A stretch of DNA of 6,171 nucleotides. It comes from Roseobacter sp. (GTDB taxonomy: Bacteria; Pseudomonadota; Alphaproteobacteria; Rhodobacterales; Rhodobacteraceae). The notes beneath the pieces are model-generated. The model was not told the DNA's origin and ran no database searches. It saw only the letters and a list, made by a program, of their open reading frames with translations. Below are positions 1 to 5,815 of this stretch, piece by piece; position 1 is the stretch's first letter, and each line of letters opens with the position of its first letter. Both the position numbers and the translations under genes were made by a program. The stretch covers positions 1 to 6,171 of the forward strand of contig JAGXHB010000190.1 of the NCBI GenBank assembly GCA_024636425.1, read 5' to 3'.

Positions 1-1912
1 TGCGAATGTCAAAGTTGCGGCCTTCGACCTTGGCCTGCGCCCGCTCCAGCGACTTGTTCACCCACGGGTGAATAATCGCCTCGCCCTCTTTCAGGCCCAG
101 AGTTGTCAGGACTTTCTCAAGCCGCTCCGACCCGAAAATCCGCATCAGATCGTCTTCGAGTGAAAGATAGAACGACGACCGTCCTGGGTCACCCTGACGG
201 CCCGAACGACCGCGCAACTGGTTGTCAATGCGGCGGCTTTCGTGACGCTCGGACGCAATGACATAAAGACCGCCCGCCTCAATGACGCGCTTCTTTTCGT
301 CGGCATGCTCCGCCTCGATCCGGGTGCGCACGGCGACAGGATCAGCGTCGGGGTCAGCGTCCAATGCATCAAGCACCTTCAGTTCGACGTTGCCGCCAAG
401 CTGAATATCCGTCCCGCGACCGGCCATGTTCGTTGCAATCGTAACTGCTCCGAATTTACCTGCGTCGGCGACGATCTGCGCTTCTTGCTCGTGCTGGCGC
501 GCGTTCAGAACATTGTGCTGAATCCCCGCTTCTGTCAGCATCCGGCTTAGCATTTCGGACTTTTCGATCGACGTGGTACCAACCAGAACCGGCTGCCCTT
601 TGGCATTGGATTCCTTGACCTTTTCGATCATTGCCTGATATTTTTCCAACGCGGAACGATACACTTGATCGTCTTCATCCTCGCGCGCAATCGGCAGGTT
701 TGTCGGTACCACGACAACGCCAAGACCATAGATTTCGGCAAATTCTTCGGCTTCGGTTTCCGCCGTGCCGGTCATGCCGGCAAGTTTGTCATAAAGGCGG
801 AAGTAATTCTGGAAGGTCACCGAGGCCAGCGTCACGTTTTCGGGCTGGATCTTGCAGTTCTCCTTGGCTTCGATCGCCTGATGCAGACCTTCGGACAGGC
901 GACGGCCCGCCATCATCCGACCGGTAAATTCATCGATCAACATGACTTCGCCATCACGCACGATGTAATCCTTGTCACGCTGGAACAGCTTGTGAGCCCG
1001 CAGACCTTGGTTCATGTGGTGTACGATTGTCGTGCTTTCAGGATCGTACATCGTCTGCTCTTCTTCCAGAAGACCGCGTCGGCGCAGTTCACCTTCAAGG
1101 AATTCGTTGCCTTCTTCGGTGAAGGTGACGTTGCGGGTCTTCTCGTCCAGTTCGTAATGATCGTCCTGCAGCAACGGGATCACATCGTCGATGATCTTGT
1201 ACATCTCGGAGCGGTCGTCAGACGGGCCAGAGATAATCAGCGGTGTCCGCGCCTCGTCGATCAGAATGCTGTCGACCTCGTCGACGATCGCATAGTTGTG
1301 GTATTTCTGGAAAATCTGGCTCAGCTCGGATTTCATGTTATCGCGCAGATAATCAAAACCCAGCTCGTTATTGGTGGCGTAGGTGATATCGCTGTCATAG
1401 GCCGCGCGCTTGTCTTCTTCGGTCATGCCCGACACCGCAGCGCCTGTGGTCATCCCAAGAGCGGCAAAGACTTTGCCCATCCAGTCGGAGTCGCGTTTTA
1501 CAAGGTACTCGTTGACGGTGACGATATGCACACCTTTGCCAGTGAGCGCATTCAGGTAGGCGGCAAGGCTCGCCGTCAGGGTCTTGCCCTCACCTGTCTT
1601 TTGTTCAGAGATATTACCCTGATGCAGAAAGATCGCTGACATCAGCTGCGTGTCAAAGGCGCGCAGGCCCAGTGTGCGGCGCGCCGCCTCGCGACAGTTC
1701 GCATAGGCTTCAGGCAGCAGATCATCAAGGCTTTCGCCTTCCTGCGCCCGCTTTTTCAGCTCTTCCGTTTTTTCCTTGAGACCGTCATCGGTCATGGCAA
1801 GAAAGTCGTCTTCCAGCGCGTTGATCTTTTCAACCAGCGGGCGGGTCGCCTTGATTTTTCGGTCGTTGGGTGTCCCAAAGACTTTTTTGGCGAGTGTTCC
1901 GATGCCCAGCAT
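1..1912 (-). CDS. secA: Preprotein translocase ATPase SecA (C-terminal part outside window)
   Basis: SecA is the cytoplasmic motor ATPase that pushes unfolded preproteins through the SecYEG channel. Reading the minus strand from the ATG at 1912-1910 gives 637 complete codons without a stop or frameshift. The protein opens with MLGIGTLAKKVFGTPNDRK, a typical SecA start. Visible motifs: the Q-motif region AFDTQLM, Walker A TGEGKT with K110, Walker B DEVD at 211-214, the first nucleotide-binding domain interrupted by the preprotein cross-linking domain (about 228-375), GMTGTA near 379-384, GTTSIEKSE, MAGRGTDI at 496-503, and QLRGRSGRQGDPG at 565-577 with its arginine finger. The reading ends at EGRNFDIR, where the helical scaffold begins. 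By family length (about 900 aa) roughly 260 residues, including the C-terminal tail, are missing. An AGGAG ribosome binding site (1922-1918) lies 5 nt before the ATG. Residue 104 is Gln where most SecAs have Met. Identification is very secure. Confidence 0.98.
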   Translation of the reverse strand, partial: MLGIGTLAKKVFGTPNDRKIKATRPLVEKINALEDDFLAMTDDGLKEKTEELKKRAQEGESLDDLLPEAYANCREAARRTLGLRAFDTQLMSAIFLHQGNISEQKTGEGKTLTASLAAYLNALTGKGVHIVTVNEYLVKRDSDWMGKVFAALGMTTGAAVSGMTEEDKRAAYDSDITYATNNELGFDYLRDNMKSELSQIFQKYHNYAIVDEVDSILIDEARTPLIISGPSDDRSEMYKIIDDVIPLLQDDHYELDEKTRNVTFTEEGNEFLEGELRRRGLLEEEQTMYDPESTTIVHHMNQGLRAHKLFQRDKDYIVRDGEVMLIDEFTGRMMAGRRLSEGLHQAIEAKENCKIQPENVTLASVTFQNYFRLYDKLAGMTGTAETEAEEFAEIYGLGVVVVPTNLPIAREDEDDQVYRSALEKYQAMIEKVKESNAKGQPVLVGTTSIEKSEMLSRMLTEAGIQHNVLNARQHEQEAQIVADAGKFGAVTIATNMAGRGTDIQLGGNVELKVLDALDADPDADPVAVRTRIEAEHADEKKRVIEAGGLYVIASERHESRRIDNQLRGRSGRQGDPGRSSFYLSLEDDLMRIFGSERLEKVLTTLGLKEGEAIIHPWVNKSLERAQAKVEGRNFDIR

Positions 1913-1917
1913 GCAAT

Positions 1918-1922
1918 CTCCT
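1918..1922 (-). promoter_or_regulatory. Ribosome binding site of secA
   Basis: Minus-strand AGGAG lies 5 nt upstream of the ATG at 1912 and fixes the secA start at the residue where the conserved SecA N-terminus begins. Confidence 0.8.
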
Positions 1923-1993
1923 GCCGAAGTTAAGATCCGAGGCGCCCATCTGCTTGCCGAGCCGCCGGACAGCCCCTAAGTACAAGACTGAAC

Positions 1994-2035
1994 GTGCGCC
2001 AAAGCCGCGCCCATAGGGCGATGTAAGGGGCGCAC
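1994..2035. repeat. Nested (concentric) inverted repeats in the secA/isomerase divergent region
   Basis: The outer arms GTGCGCC (1994-2000) and GGCGCAC (2029-2035) are perfect 7-bp inverted repeats. Inside them CGCCC (2008-2012), a 3-nt ATA loop and GGGCG (2016-2020) form a perfect 5-bp hairpin. The two centres lie within half a base of each other (2014.5 and 2014). The structure covers the predicted secA -10 box and start point. It could be an operator or a leader RNA hairpin; no downstream T-run makes it a terminator. Confidence 0.5.
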
Positions 2036-2048
2036 CAAACCGTGTCAA
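2020..2048 (-). promoter_or_regulatory. Candidate sigma-70-type promoter for secA
   Basis: On the minus strand a perfect -35 hexamer TTGACA (2048-2043) is followed, after a 17-nt spacer, by TACATC (2025-2020), which matches the -10 consensus at three of six positions. Transcription would start near 2013, leaving about a 100-nt leader before the secA ATG. The -10 element is weak and the call rests mainly on the -35 hexamer and spacing; alphaproteobacterial -10 boxes are often degenerate. No comparably convincing plus-strand promoter for the divergent isomerase gene was seen. Confidence 0.4.
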
Positions 2049-2088
2049 TGTAGCAGCCAATCTTGGCAGCCCAACCTAGGACAGATAC

Positions 2089-2937
2089 ATGCAAAAACCT
2101 TTCACTTTCCTGGCACCCTTCGTGGTTGCCGCCTCACTTTCCTTGCCTGTTGCAGCGCAGGACGCTGTCACTGCCGACACAGTCGTTGCGACTGTTAACG
2201 GCACCGACATTACCATTGGCAACATGATCATCGCCCGTGCCACCCTGCCAGAGCAATATCAGCAACTGCCACCCGAGGTGCTGTTCAAAGGCATTCTGGA
2301 CCAGCTTGTGCAGCAGACAGCCCTGTCGCAATCCTACGAGGGCGATCTGCCGGGCCGCGTGACACTTGCGCTGGAAAACGAGCGTCGGCAATTGATTGCA
2401 GGCGAAGTGATCGAGGCGGCAATGGCCGAGGAGGTTACCACAGAAGAGCTTGAGACCGCATATGCGGAAACCTACGGCTCTGCCGAACCGACCGAAGAAT
2501 TCAACGCCGCCCACATTCTGGTCGAAACCGAAGAAGAAGCTGCCGCGATCAAAGAAGAAATTGAAGGCGGCGCAGATTTTGCAGAAACCGCCAAGACGAA
2601 ATCCACTGGTCCCTCCGGCCCAAGCGGCGGTGCGCTTGGTTGGTTCGGACCCGGCATGATGGTTCCTGAATTTGAAACCGCCGTGGCCGATATGGAAGTC
2701 GGTGACGTTTCGGACCCGATCCAAACCCAGTTTGGCTGGCACATCATCAAGCTGGAAGACAAACGCCAGAAAGATGCCCCTGCAATGGACGAGGTCAAGG
2801 CAGAGCTTGAAACCCAGATCCGTCAGGTCAAGGCGCAAGAGATGATCGAAGAGAAAACAGCAGAGGCTGATGTAGAACGGTCGGCTGCCGATGACATCGA
2901 CCCTTCCGTGCTCAACGACCTTGGCTTGTTGGAGTAA
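2089..2937 (+). CDS. Exported parvulin-type (PpiC/rotamase) peptidyl-prolyl cis-trans isomerase
   Basis: Parvulin isomerases catalyse cis-trans isomerisation of prolyl bonds; exported members (SurA, PrsA, PpiC-like) assist folding outside the cytoplasm. The 282-aa protein starts with a Sec signal peptide: a Lys at position 3, a hydrophobic stretch (about 5-22) and a likely cleavage site after VAA at residue 23. A helical, acidic N-terminal region (about 24-135) precedes the parvulin domain at about 139-226. That domain shows AAHILV (His142), GGALGWFGPGMMVPEFE from residue 180, and FGWHII with His218. An acidic C-terminal helix ends the protein. The usual catalytic Cys/Asp position seems to be Ser/Thr/Gly (TKSTGPSGPS), as in several chaperone-like parvulins. 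There is no lipobox Cys, so it is soluble or loosely membrane-associated in the periplasm. The start is backed by AGGA at 2078-2081, 7 nt before the ATG. It is divergent from secA and 3 nt ahead of argJ. Confidence 0.93.
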   Translation: MQKPFTFLAPFVVAASLSLPVAAQDAVTADTVVATVNGTDITIGNMIIARATLPEQYQQLPPEVLFKGILDQLVQQTALSQSYEGDLPGRVTLALENERRQLIAGEVIEAAMAEEVTTEELETAYAETYGSAEPTEEFNAAHILVETEEEAAAIKEEIEGGADFAETAKTKSTGPSGPSGGALGWFGPGMMVPEFETAVADMEVGDVSDPIQTQFGWHIIKLEDKRQKDAPAMDEVKAELETQIRQVKAQEMIEEKTAEADVERSAADDIDPSVLNDLGLLE

Positions 2938-2940
2938 TCC

Positions 2941-4167
2941 ATGGGCAAGACCCTCGCTGTATCGCCGCTTGCACCGGCGTCCTTTCCTGATCTTCCGGTA
3001 ATCGACGGCGTTCGGTTTGCAACAACCGCCGCTGGTGTCCGGTATCAGGGGCGCACGGATGTGATGTTGGCTGAACTGGCCCCCGGATCGACGGTCGCGG
3101 GGGCCTTTACCCGCTCAGCCACACGGGCGGCACCGGTTCTGGATTGTCAGGCGAAGATTGGTGGCGCATCCGACGCAGGGGCCGCAATTCTTGTGAACTC
3201 CGGAAACGCCAATGCTTTTACCGGCAGGGGCGGCGTCACGGCGGTCGAGGCGATAACTGCCGCTGTTGCCGAGGTTTGCGATATTCCGCAATCGCGCGTC
3301 TTCACGTCCTCGACCGGGGTGATCGGCGAACCGTTGCCTCATGACCGCATCACCGCGGTTCTGTCCGACCTCAAGGATCAGCTTTCGCCAGACAGTATTT
3401 CCGAGGCGGCGAAGGCAATCATGACGACCGACACCTTCCCCAAAGGGGCCAGGGCCGAGATGGAGATTGAGGGCAAAACAGTCTCTATTGCTGGGATTGC
3501 CAAAGGCTCCGGCATGATCGCGCCAGACATGGCGACAATGCTGGTATATATATTTACCGACGCCGTTGTCAGCCAGCCCGCGCTGCAAGCGATGCTGTCC
3601 AAGCATACAGATAGCACGTTCAACTGCATCACGGTCGACAGCGATACATCGACCTCAGACACCCTGATCATGGCAGCAACCGGCGCATCAGGTGTGGATG
3701 TCAGCGAAAACGATACGTTCTCCAAGGCGCTGCATGATCTGATGCTGAACCTCGCGCATCAGGTCGTTCAGGATGGTGAAGGCGCGACCAAGTTTGTCGA
3801 GATCACCGTCACCGGTGCCGCCACGGATACCGATGCAAAAACGCATGCACTGGCGATTGCGAACTCTCCGCTGATCAAAACAGCGATTGCGGGGCAAGAT
3901 CCAAACTGGGGGCGCGTTGTAATGGCCGTTGGTAAATCCGGTGCCGCTGCAGATCGCGACCGGCTTTCGATTCGGTTTGGTGACATCGAAGTGGCCAAAG
4001 ATGGTTGGCGGAGTCCGAACTATTCGGAAGACGACGCTGCCGCACATATGAAGGGTCAGAACATCGTAATTGGCGTCGACGTTGGTTTGGGCGATGGCAA
4101 GGCAACCGTCTGGACCTGCGATTTGACCCACGGCTATATCGACATCAACGCGGATTACCGTTCGTGA
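2941..4167 (+). CDS. argJ: Bifunctional ornithine acetyltransferase / N-acetylglutamate synthase ArgJ
   Basis: ArgJ moves the acetyl group from N-acetylornithine to glutamate in the cyclic arginine pathway; bifunctional versions also use acetyl-CoA to make N-acetylglutamate. The 408-aa protein has the usual family length and all its landmarks: LVNSGNANAFTG at 84-95, the oxyanion-hole segment SSTGVIGEPLP at 123-133, the self-cleavage site in KGSGMIAPDMATML (188-201), DSDTSTSDT near 239-247, DPNWGRVVMAVG, and the C-terminal THGYIDINADYRS. By family knowledge the precursor cuts itself between Ala198 and Thr199, Thr199 becoming the nucleophile of the beta chain. The ATG lies 3 nt after the isomerase stop, and its ribosome binding site GGAG (2931-2934) is inside the last codons of that gene, so translation is probably coupled. 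Whether it is mono- or bifunctional cannot be settled from sequence alone. Confidence 0.97.
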   Translation: MGKTLAVSPLAPASFPDLPVIDGVRFATTAAGVRYQGRTDVMLAELAPGSTVAGAFTRSATRAAPVLDCQAKIGGASDAGAAILVNSGNANAFTGRGGVTAVEAITAAVAEVCDIPQSRVFTSSTGVIGEPLPHDRITAVLSDLKDQLSPDSISEAAKAIMTTDTFPKGARAEMEIEGKTVSIAGIAKGSGMIAPDMATMLVYIFTDAVVSQPALQAMLSKHTDSTFNCITVDSDTSTSDTLIMAATGASGVDVSENDTFSKALHDLMLNLAHQVVQDGEGATKFVEITVTGAATDTDAKTHALAIANSPLIKTAIAGQDPNWGRVVMAVGKSGAAADRDRLSIRFGDIEVAKDGWRSPNYSEDDAAAHMKGQNIVIGVDVGLGDGKATVWTCDLTHGYIDINADYRS

Positions 4168-4562
4168 GAACGGTTCTGGTCTCGGCTGTGGCCTTGATCG
4201 ACGTGGACGGGCGCGTGCTTCTGGCACAGCGCCCGCCTGACAAACCCATGGCCGGCCTATGGGAGTTTCCGGGCGGCAAGGTCGAACAAGGTGAAACCCC
4301 CGAAGCGGCGCTGATCCGCGAGTTGCAGGAAGAGCTGGGCATAGATACCTGGACCTCCTGTCTGGCTCCATTGACCTTCGCCAGCCACAGCTATGACGAT
4401 TTCCATCTTTTGATGCCGCTTTTCGCCTGCCGTAAATGGAACGGGACGCCGCGCGCGAGGGAGGGCCAGACCCTGAAATGGGTCCGCGCCAACGCGCTGA
4501 AAGATTATCCTATGCCGGCAGCAGATATTCCGCTGATACCGATCCTGCGCGACTGGCTTTAA
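4164..4562 (+). CDS. mutT: MutT-type Nudix hydrolase (8-oxo-dGTP diphosphatase)
   Basis: MutT hydrolyses 8-oxo-dGTP to the monophosphate, removing a mutagenic nucleotide from the pool in the cytoplasm. Starting at GTG 4164 the product is 132 aa, close to E. coli MutT (about 130). A perfect Nudix box runs from Gly38 to Ile60: G-x5-E (Glu44), x7, then RELQEELGI with the metal-binding glutamates Glu53, Glu56 and Glu57. The preceding AQRPPDKPMAGLWEFPGG, the later TFASHSYDDFHLLM and the C-terminal tryptophan region fit the MutT subgroup rather than general Nudix enzymes. The GTG overlaps the argJ stop (GTGA, 4164-4167). No good ribosome binding site precedes it, which suggests coupling to argJ. 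An in-frame reading extending further upstream exists but lies inside argJ and adds no conserved sequence. The last gene of the isomerase-argJ-mutT run. Confidence 0.93.
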   Translation: MRTVLVSAVALIDVDGRVLLAQRPPDKPMAGLWEFPGGKVEQGETPEAALIRELQEELGIDTWTSCLAPLTFASHSYDDFHLLMPLFACRKWNGTPRAREGQTLKWVRANALKDYPMPAADIPLIPILRDWL

Positions 4563-4575
4563 CCGCAGGAGCATT

Positions 4576-4606
4576 GTTTCGCATTGATGGTCAATCATAT
4601 TGAAAC
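4576..4606 (+). other. Weak imperfect stem-loop downstream of mutT
   Basis: Fourteen bases after the mutT stop, ATTGA (4583-4587), loop TGG and TCAAT (4591-4595) form a perfect 5-bp stem. Outside it GTTTC (4576-4580) pairs with GAAAC (4602-4606) across an asymmetric internal loop. It is AT-rich and has no following U-run, so it is at most a weak terminator or a 3'-end processing structure. No better terminator was found between mutT and the lipid kinase. Confidence 0.2.
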
Positions 4607-4670
4607 TTGCGTCGTTGTTACTAGACAGCCACGGGAGTTCTAGCTTACGTTGCGTTAGTAAATCTCTTTG

Positions 4671-4676
4671 GGAGGG
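4671..4676 (+). promoter_or_regulatory. Very strong purine-rich ribosome binding site of the small gene
   Basis: GGAGGG within a longer G-rich run (4670-4680) lies about 9-10 nt before the ATG at 4686. It is the strongest Shine-Dalgarno match in the window and supports translation of the short reading frame. Confidence 0.7.
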
Positions 4677-4685
4677 GGGACTCCA

Positions 4686-4826
4686 ATGCTTCGTACAATC
4701 ACGGTCGGGACCAGCGTATCAATCCAAGGCATCTTTGTGCGCGATTTGCCAAACGGGCGCATCGCGGTGCAGGTAGACAATGCGATCTACAGCGGCAAGC
4801 CGATCGCAAGCAAAACAGCAGCCTGA
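4686..4826 (+). CDS. Small conserved-looking protein of 46 aa, function unknown
   Basis: I do not recognise a named family. The ATG at 4686 opens a 46-codon frame ending at TGA 4824-4826, starting MLRTITVGTSVSIQGIFVRD. Support for a real gene: an excellent ribosome binding site (GGAGG at 4671-4675), 30 of 45 sense codons after the ATG ending in G or C, and a protein-like pattern. The alternating polar/hydrophobic stretches ITVGTSVSIQGIFV (5-18) and GRIAVQVDNAIYSG (24-37) around a DLPNG turn suggest a small antiparallel beta-sheet, perhaps like a KOW/SH3 or OB-type barrel fragment. There is no signal peptide, membrane segment, cysteine or histidine. The protein is probably cytosolic. It lies 68 nt before the lipid kinase with no terminator between, so the two may be co-transcribed. 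My impression that similar short proteins occur in other Rhodobacterales is unverified memory. Confidence 0.7.
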   Translation: MLRTITVGTSVSIQGIFVRDLPNGRIAVQVDNAIYSGKPIASKTAA

Positions 4827-4885
4827 TTTCCAAAAACTTCTGAACTTTCCGTACTGTAGGGCGTTTGATCAGGACGTCATATGGT

Positions 4886-4889
4886 AGGA
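4886..4889 (+). promoter_or_regulatory. Ribosome binding site that decides the lipid kinase start
   Basis: AGGA lies 5 nt before the ATG at 4895. The only longer in-frame start, TTG at 4865, would add ten residues (MIRTSYGRIE) with no conserved character and no comparable ribosome binding site. Confidence 0.65.
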
Positions 4890-4894
4890 TTGAA

Positions 4895-5815
4895 ATGAAG
4901 CCCGCACGCGCCATAGTTATCTTGAACAAGGGTTCTGGCCGTGAAAACGGCGATGAACGCAAAAGCCTCATAACAGAGCGATTCAAGACCCATGATATAC
5001 CGGTCGAATTCGTCGAATTCGAACCCGGACAGAATCTAGAGAAGATCGTTTCACAGACCGCCAAGAATTCACCTGACGCGACGATTATCGCTTCTGGCGG
5101 CGATGGCACGATCAGCGGTGTTGCTGCCGGATTGCTTGGCCACGACAATCAGCTCGGGATCATTCCGTCGGGCACCTTCAACTATTTTGCCCGATCTTTG
5201 AACTTGCCCGAAACGGTGGACGAGGCGATTGACGTAATCGCCAAAGGTCATATCCGGCCCACAGATGTCTCCGTGATCAATGATAAGGTTTTCCTGAACA
5301 ACGCCAGTATTGGTGCCTATGCTGCAATCCTGCAAACCCGTGAAGGGATCTATAAACGCTGGGGCCGCAGCCGGATGGCCGCATATTGGTCGGTGATCAA
5401 GGCGCTTGCGACGTTGCGGGCACCCCTCAGGCTGACGGTGTCGGTCGATGGCAAGTCCTTCCATCACCGCACACCACTGGTATTTGCCATGAGTAACGCA
5501 TTTCAGCTAAACGAGATGGGCCTGAGCGGCGAGGAGTGTATCGCAGACGGAGGAATGGTTTTGCTGGTGGCCCCTGACACCAATCGCTGGGGTCTGTTCA
5601 AACACGCCGCATCGCTTGCACTGGGCGTGGCCAAGCAGAAGACGGATTATGAAATTCACTGCGGCTCCGAGATTGATCTGGAAATGCCACACCGGGCGCG
5701 TCCCGTCGCCCGCGATGGGGAACTGGCCAAGATGAAAGGACCATTCAAGTTGCGCATGAAACGTGAAGCCTTGAAGATAATTGTACCACCGGAGTTCAAA
5801 GAGGCCGTCAGGTGA
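4895..5815 (+). CDS. Diacylglycerol kinase catalytic-domain (YegS/LCB5-like) lipid kinase
   Basis: Members of this family phosphorylate a lipid hydroxyl (diacylglycerol, phosphatidylglycerol or sphingoid base) using ATP at the inner membrane face. From ATG 4895 the protein is 306 aa, the normal size for bacterial YegS-like kinases. The N-terminal alpha/beta domain starts at once with AIVILNKGSGR (residues 6-16), followed by the nucleotide-binding GGDGT at 68-72 and IIPSGTFNYFARSLNLP at 89-105, equivalent to the GTxNDFAR motif. The beta-rich C-terminal domain has FLNNASIGAYA at 123-133 and the DGE motif (264-266). The protein has no transmembrane segment. GTFNYFAR differs from the common GTGNDFAR form, so it may belong to a subgroup with another lipid substrate; substrate cannot be predicted. 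A perfect 9-bp tandem repeat encodes VEFVEF at 37-42. Its stop overlaps the next gene by 4 nt, implying coupled translation. Confidence 0.9.
   Translation: MKPARAIVILNKGSGRENGDERKSLITERFKTHDIPVEFVEFEPGQNLEKIVSQTAKNSPDATIIASGGDGTISGVAAGLLGHDNQLGIIPSGTFNYFARSLNLPETVDEAIDVIAKGHIRPTDVSVINDKVFLNNASIGAYAAILQTREGIYKRWGRSRMAAYWSVIKALATLRAPLRLTVSVDGKSFHHRTPLVFAMSNAFQLNEMGLSGEECIADGGMVLLVAPDTNRWGLFKHAASLALGVAKQKTDYEIHCGSEIDLEMPHRARPVARDGELAKMKGPFKLRMKREALKIIVPPEFKEAVR
5003..5020 (+). repeat. 9-bp perfect tandem duplication inside the lipid kinase gene
   Basis: The unit GTCGAATTC occurs twice in direct succession and encodes Val-Glu-Phe twice (residues 37-42), followed by another Glu. It keeps the frame and falls in a variable region between the first strand and the GGDGT motif. 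Confidence 0.8.

Larger units (their letters stand above)
4563..4685. other. Intergenic region between mutT and the small gene
   Basis: This 123-bp stretch has no long reading frame and no clear sigma-70 promoter. It holds the weak stem-loop at 4576-4606, a short interrupted palindrome CTAGA (4621-4625) / TCTAG (4639-4643), and TTAC (4645-4648) / GTAA (4658-4661) arms. A promoter for the small gene and lipid kinase is expected here because the upstream operon ends, but I cannot point to it. Confidence 0.4.

Noticed and set aside
665..1639. Long plus-strand reading frame (324 codons) opposite secA
   Set aside because: It lies wholly antisense to unmistakable SecA coding sequence. The product has no recognisable motif, and it has no ribosome binding site of note. 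Such shadows are common in GC-rich genes.
1954..1986. Plus-strand promoter candidate for the isomerase (TTGCCG with TACAAG)
   Set aside because: The two hexamers are 21 nt apart, too far for a sigma-70 promoter, and no better pairing was found.
2134..2838. Minus-strand reading frame (234 codons) opposite the parvulin gene
   Set aside because: It is antisense to a clear signal-peptide parvulin. The Phe/Cys/His-rich translation is typical of a reversed acidic gene.
4584..4597. FNR/FnrL-like site TTGAT...ATCA downstream of mutT
   Set aside because: FNR boxes need a 4-nt spacer between TTGAT and ATCAA. Here the half-sites are 5 nt apart and the last base does not match.
4587..4643. 18-codon frame starting at ATG 4587, a possible leader peptide
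   Set aside because: The nearest purine-rich stretch (4566-4571) is too far upstream, and no run of identical regulatory codons or attenuator hairpin follows.
4679..4683. GACTC (GANTC, CcrM methylation motif) between the ribosome binding site and the small gene start
   Set aside because: Several GANTC sites occur elsewhere in the window inside genes, so one copy here is not evidence of cell-cycle control.
4865..4894. TTG start giving a ten-residue longer lipid kinase
   Set aside because: No ribosome binding site fits the TTG. AGGA 5 nt before ATG 4895 and the immediate start of the conserved first strand favour the shorter form.
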